A stretch of DNA of 64,000 nucleotides from the NCBI GenBank assembly GCA_041399085.1, contig JAWKTM010000006.1, forward strand, positions 198,884 to 262,883. Direction: 5' to 3'. Each line of letters opens with the position of its first letter. Position 1 is the first letter of the stretch. This DNA comes from JAWKTM01 sp041399085. Its GTDB lineage: Bacteria > Planctomycetota > Planctomycetia > Pirellulales > Pirellulaceae. Under the pieces are notes generated by a model. The model made no database searches. It was not told where the DNA came from and saw only the letters and a list, made by a program, of their open reading frames with translations. Position numbers and translations under genes: made by a program. Shown here one piece after another: positions 63,683 to 64,000 of the stretch.

Positions 63683-64000
63683 AGGCTTTCTAATCAACTC
63701 GATACTCTTGAAATCCACAACCGTCTTCTCGGGCACGTCAACTAATTCCAGCTTGATCTGCTGGCGACCTTCGCCGAGCGAAAGGTTGCCGAGCGACTGG
63801 CGACTCCATTCGCGATTGCGATACCGTTGCTTACCGCGTTCGTCGCGATGTGGCAAGGGAATCAGCGGTGCGGGGACAACTTTCAACGGGAACGCATCCC
63901 CCTGCGTCTCGCCCACGCTTACACGAACGTTTGGGCCCGATGTCTCGGAGCTCACCGCATACTTCAGCGCGAGTTCGTATTCTCCGGCCTTCACCACATC
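63476..64000 (-). CDS. C-terminal part of an unknown protein with a carbohydrate-binding-like domain, truncated by the window edge
   Basis: The frame enters from beyond base 64000 (an in-frame GTG near the edge is not taken as its start) and ends at 63476. The first ~95 residues look like a beta-sandwich (AGEYELALKYAVSSETSGPNVRVSVGETQGDAF, PLPHRDERGKQRYRNREW, VDFKSIELIRK), a pattern I associate with C-terminal domains of planctomycete sulfatases or carbohydrate-binding proteins. The last ~80 residues lie antisense to the TauE/SafE gene and look like read-through (His/Gln-rich), so the original stop may have been lost. Confidence 0.6.
   Translation of the reverse strand, partial: DVVKAGEYELALKYAVSSETSGPNVRVSVGETQGDAFPLKVVPAPLIPLPHRDERGKQRYRNREWSRQSLGNLSLGEGRQQIKLELVDVPEKTVVDFKSIELIRKPLNLPERFHNQCKSQEDQHGVDPPHEVAIGHFTIHNSAKQHSHDDRRHAKRIEAEHGGLPQTGHSVHHE

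Overview
The window looks like chromosome of a planctomycete of the Pirellulales/Pirellulaceae type. The evidence is the dense set of families typical of that group: two Tat-exported DUF1501 proteins, a planctomycete cytochrome PSCyt1/PSCyt2/PSD1 protein, a DUF1080 protein, PQQ-like propellers (one with an SHD1 domain), a GYF_2/zinc-ribbon membrane protein, a very large PA14/cytochrome c/propeller protein, and a Hanks-type kinase. LptD shows a diderm envelope. FliH/FliI/FliJ and CsrA show flagellar motility. I saw no tRNA, rRNA, CRISPR array, insertion sequence or prophage.

Layout. 1-1.8 kb: the end of a flagellar operon (fliH end, fliI, fliJ). 1.9-11.3 kb: minus-strand genes, namely a small unknown protein, a nitrilase-like protein with an unknown N-terminal half, an RlmI-type rRNA methyltransferase, an MFS-PlsC-AMP-ligase fusion (LplT-Aas type), ScpB with a hyperacidic tail, and a one-TM protein. 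11.5-18 kb: an SDR epimerase, an Rpn/PD-(D/E)XK-like protein with a 12-bp tandem repeat, and a DUF1501 + PSCyt1/PSD1 pair. 18.3-24.6 kb: a YebC-family protein, a badly frameshifted hrpA-type helicase gene, a tiny membrane protein and a UDP-glucuronate decarboxylase. 24.7-34.6 kb: minus-strand envelope genes (DUF1501, coiled coil, DgkA, LptD, Na+/solute symporter, PQQ propeller). 34.8-36.2 kb: an inverted-repeat cluster and a frameshifted membrane-protein gene. 36.3-40.7 kb: the 1473-aa cytochrome/propeller protein. 40.8-45.6 kb: a compact five-gene operon for a group-3b-like cytosolic bidirectional [NiFe]-hydrogenase (cyclic-nucleotide-binding protein, Fe-S, FAD/NAD(P), small and large subunits). 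46-54.4 kb: an AAA+ ATPase, FolD, a bifunctional-nuclease-domain protein, a Uma2-type protein, a PQQ propeller, an iron alcohol dehydrogenase, and a peroxiredoxin-protein kinase fusion. 54.8-64 kb: two small unknown proteins with a clear Rho-independent terminator, GYF_2 and DUF1080 proteins, CsrA, a coupled aminotransferase-SurE pair, a universal stress protein, a LarA-like protein coupled to a TauE/SafE permease, and the C-terminal part of a further gene.

Most noteworthy are (1) the single-chain typical-2-Cys-like peroxiredoxin plus Hanks kinase with a non-RD catalytic loop and a long activation-segment insert; (2) the stand-alone nitrilase-fold protein with an unassigned N-terminal region; (3) the hydrogenase operon with a Tyr at the L1 motif position that is usually His, and a regulator-like protein without a DNA-binding domain; (4) the clustering of frame disruptions in three places (hrpA, a membrane protein, and one haem site of the giant cytochrome), which is either real gene decay or local consensus error; and (5) the short GC-rich inverted-repeat cluster near 34.8-35.05 kb. 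All family names come from reading motifs by eye; no database search was run.
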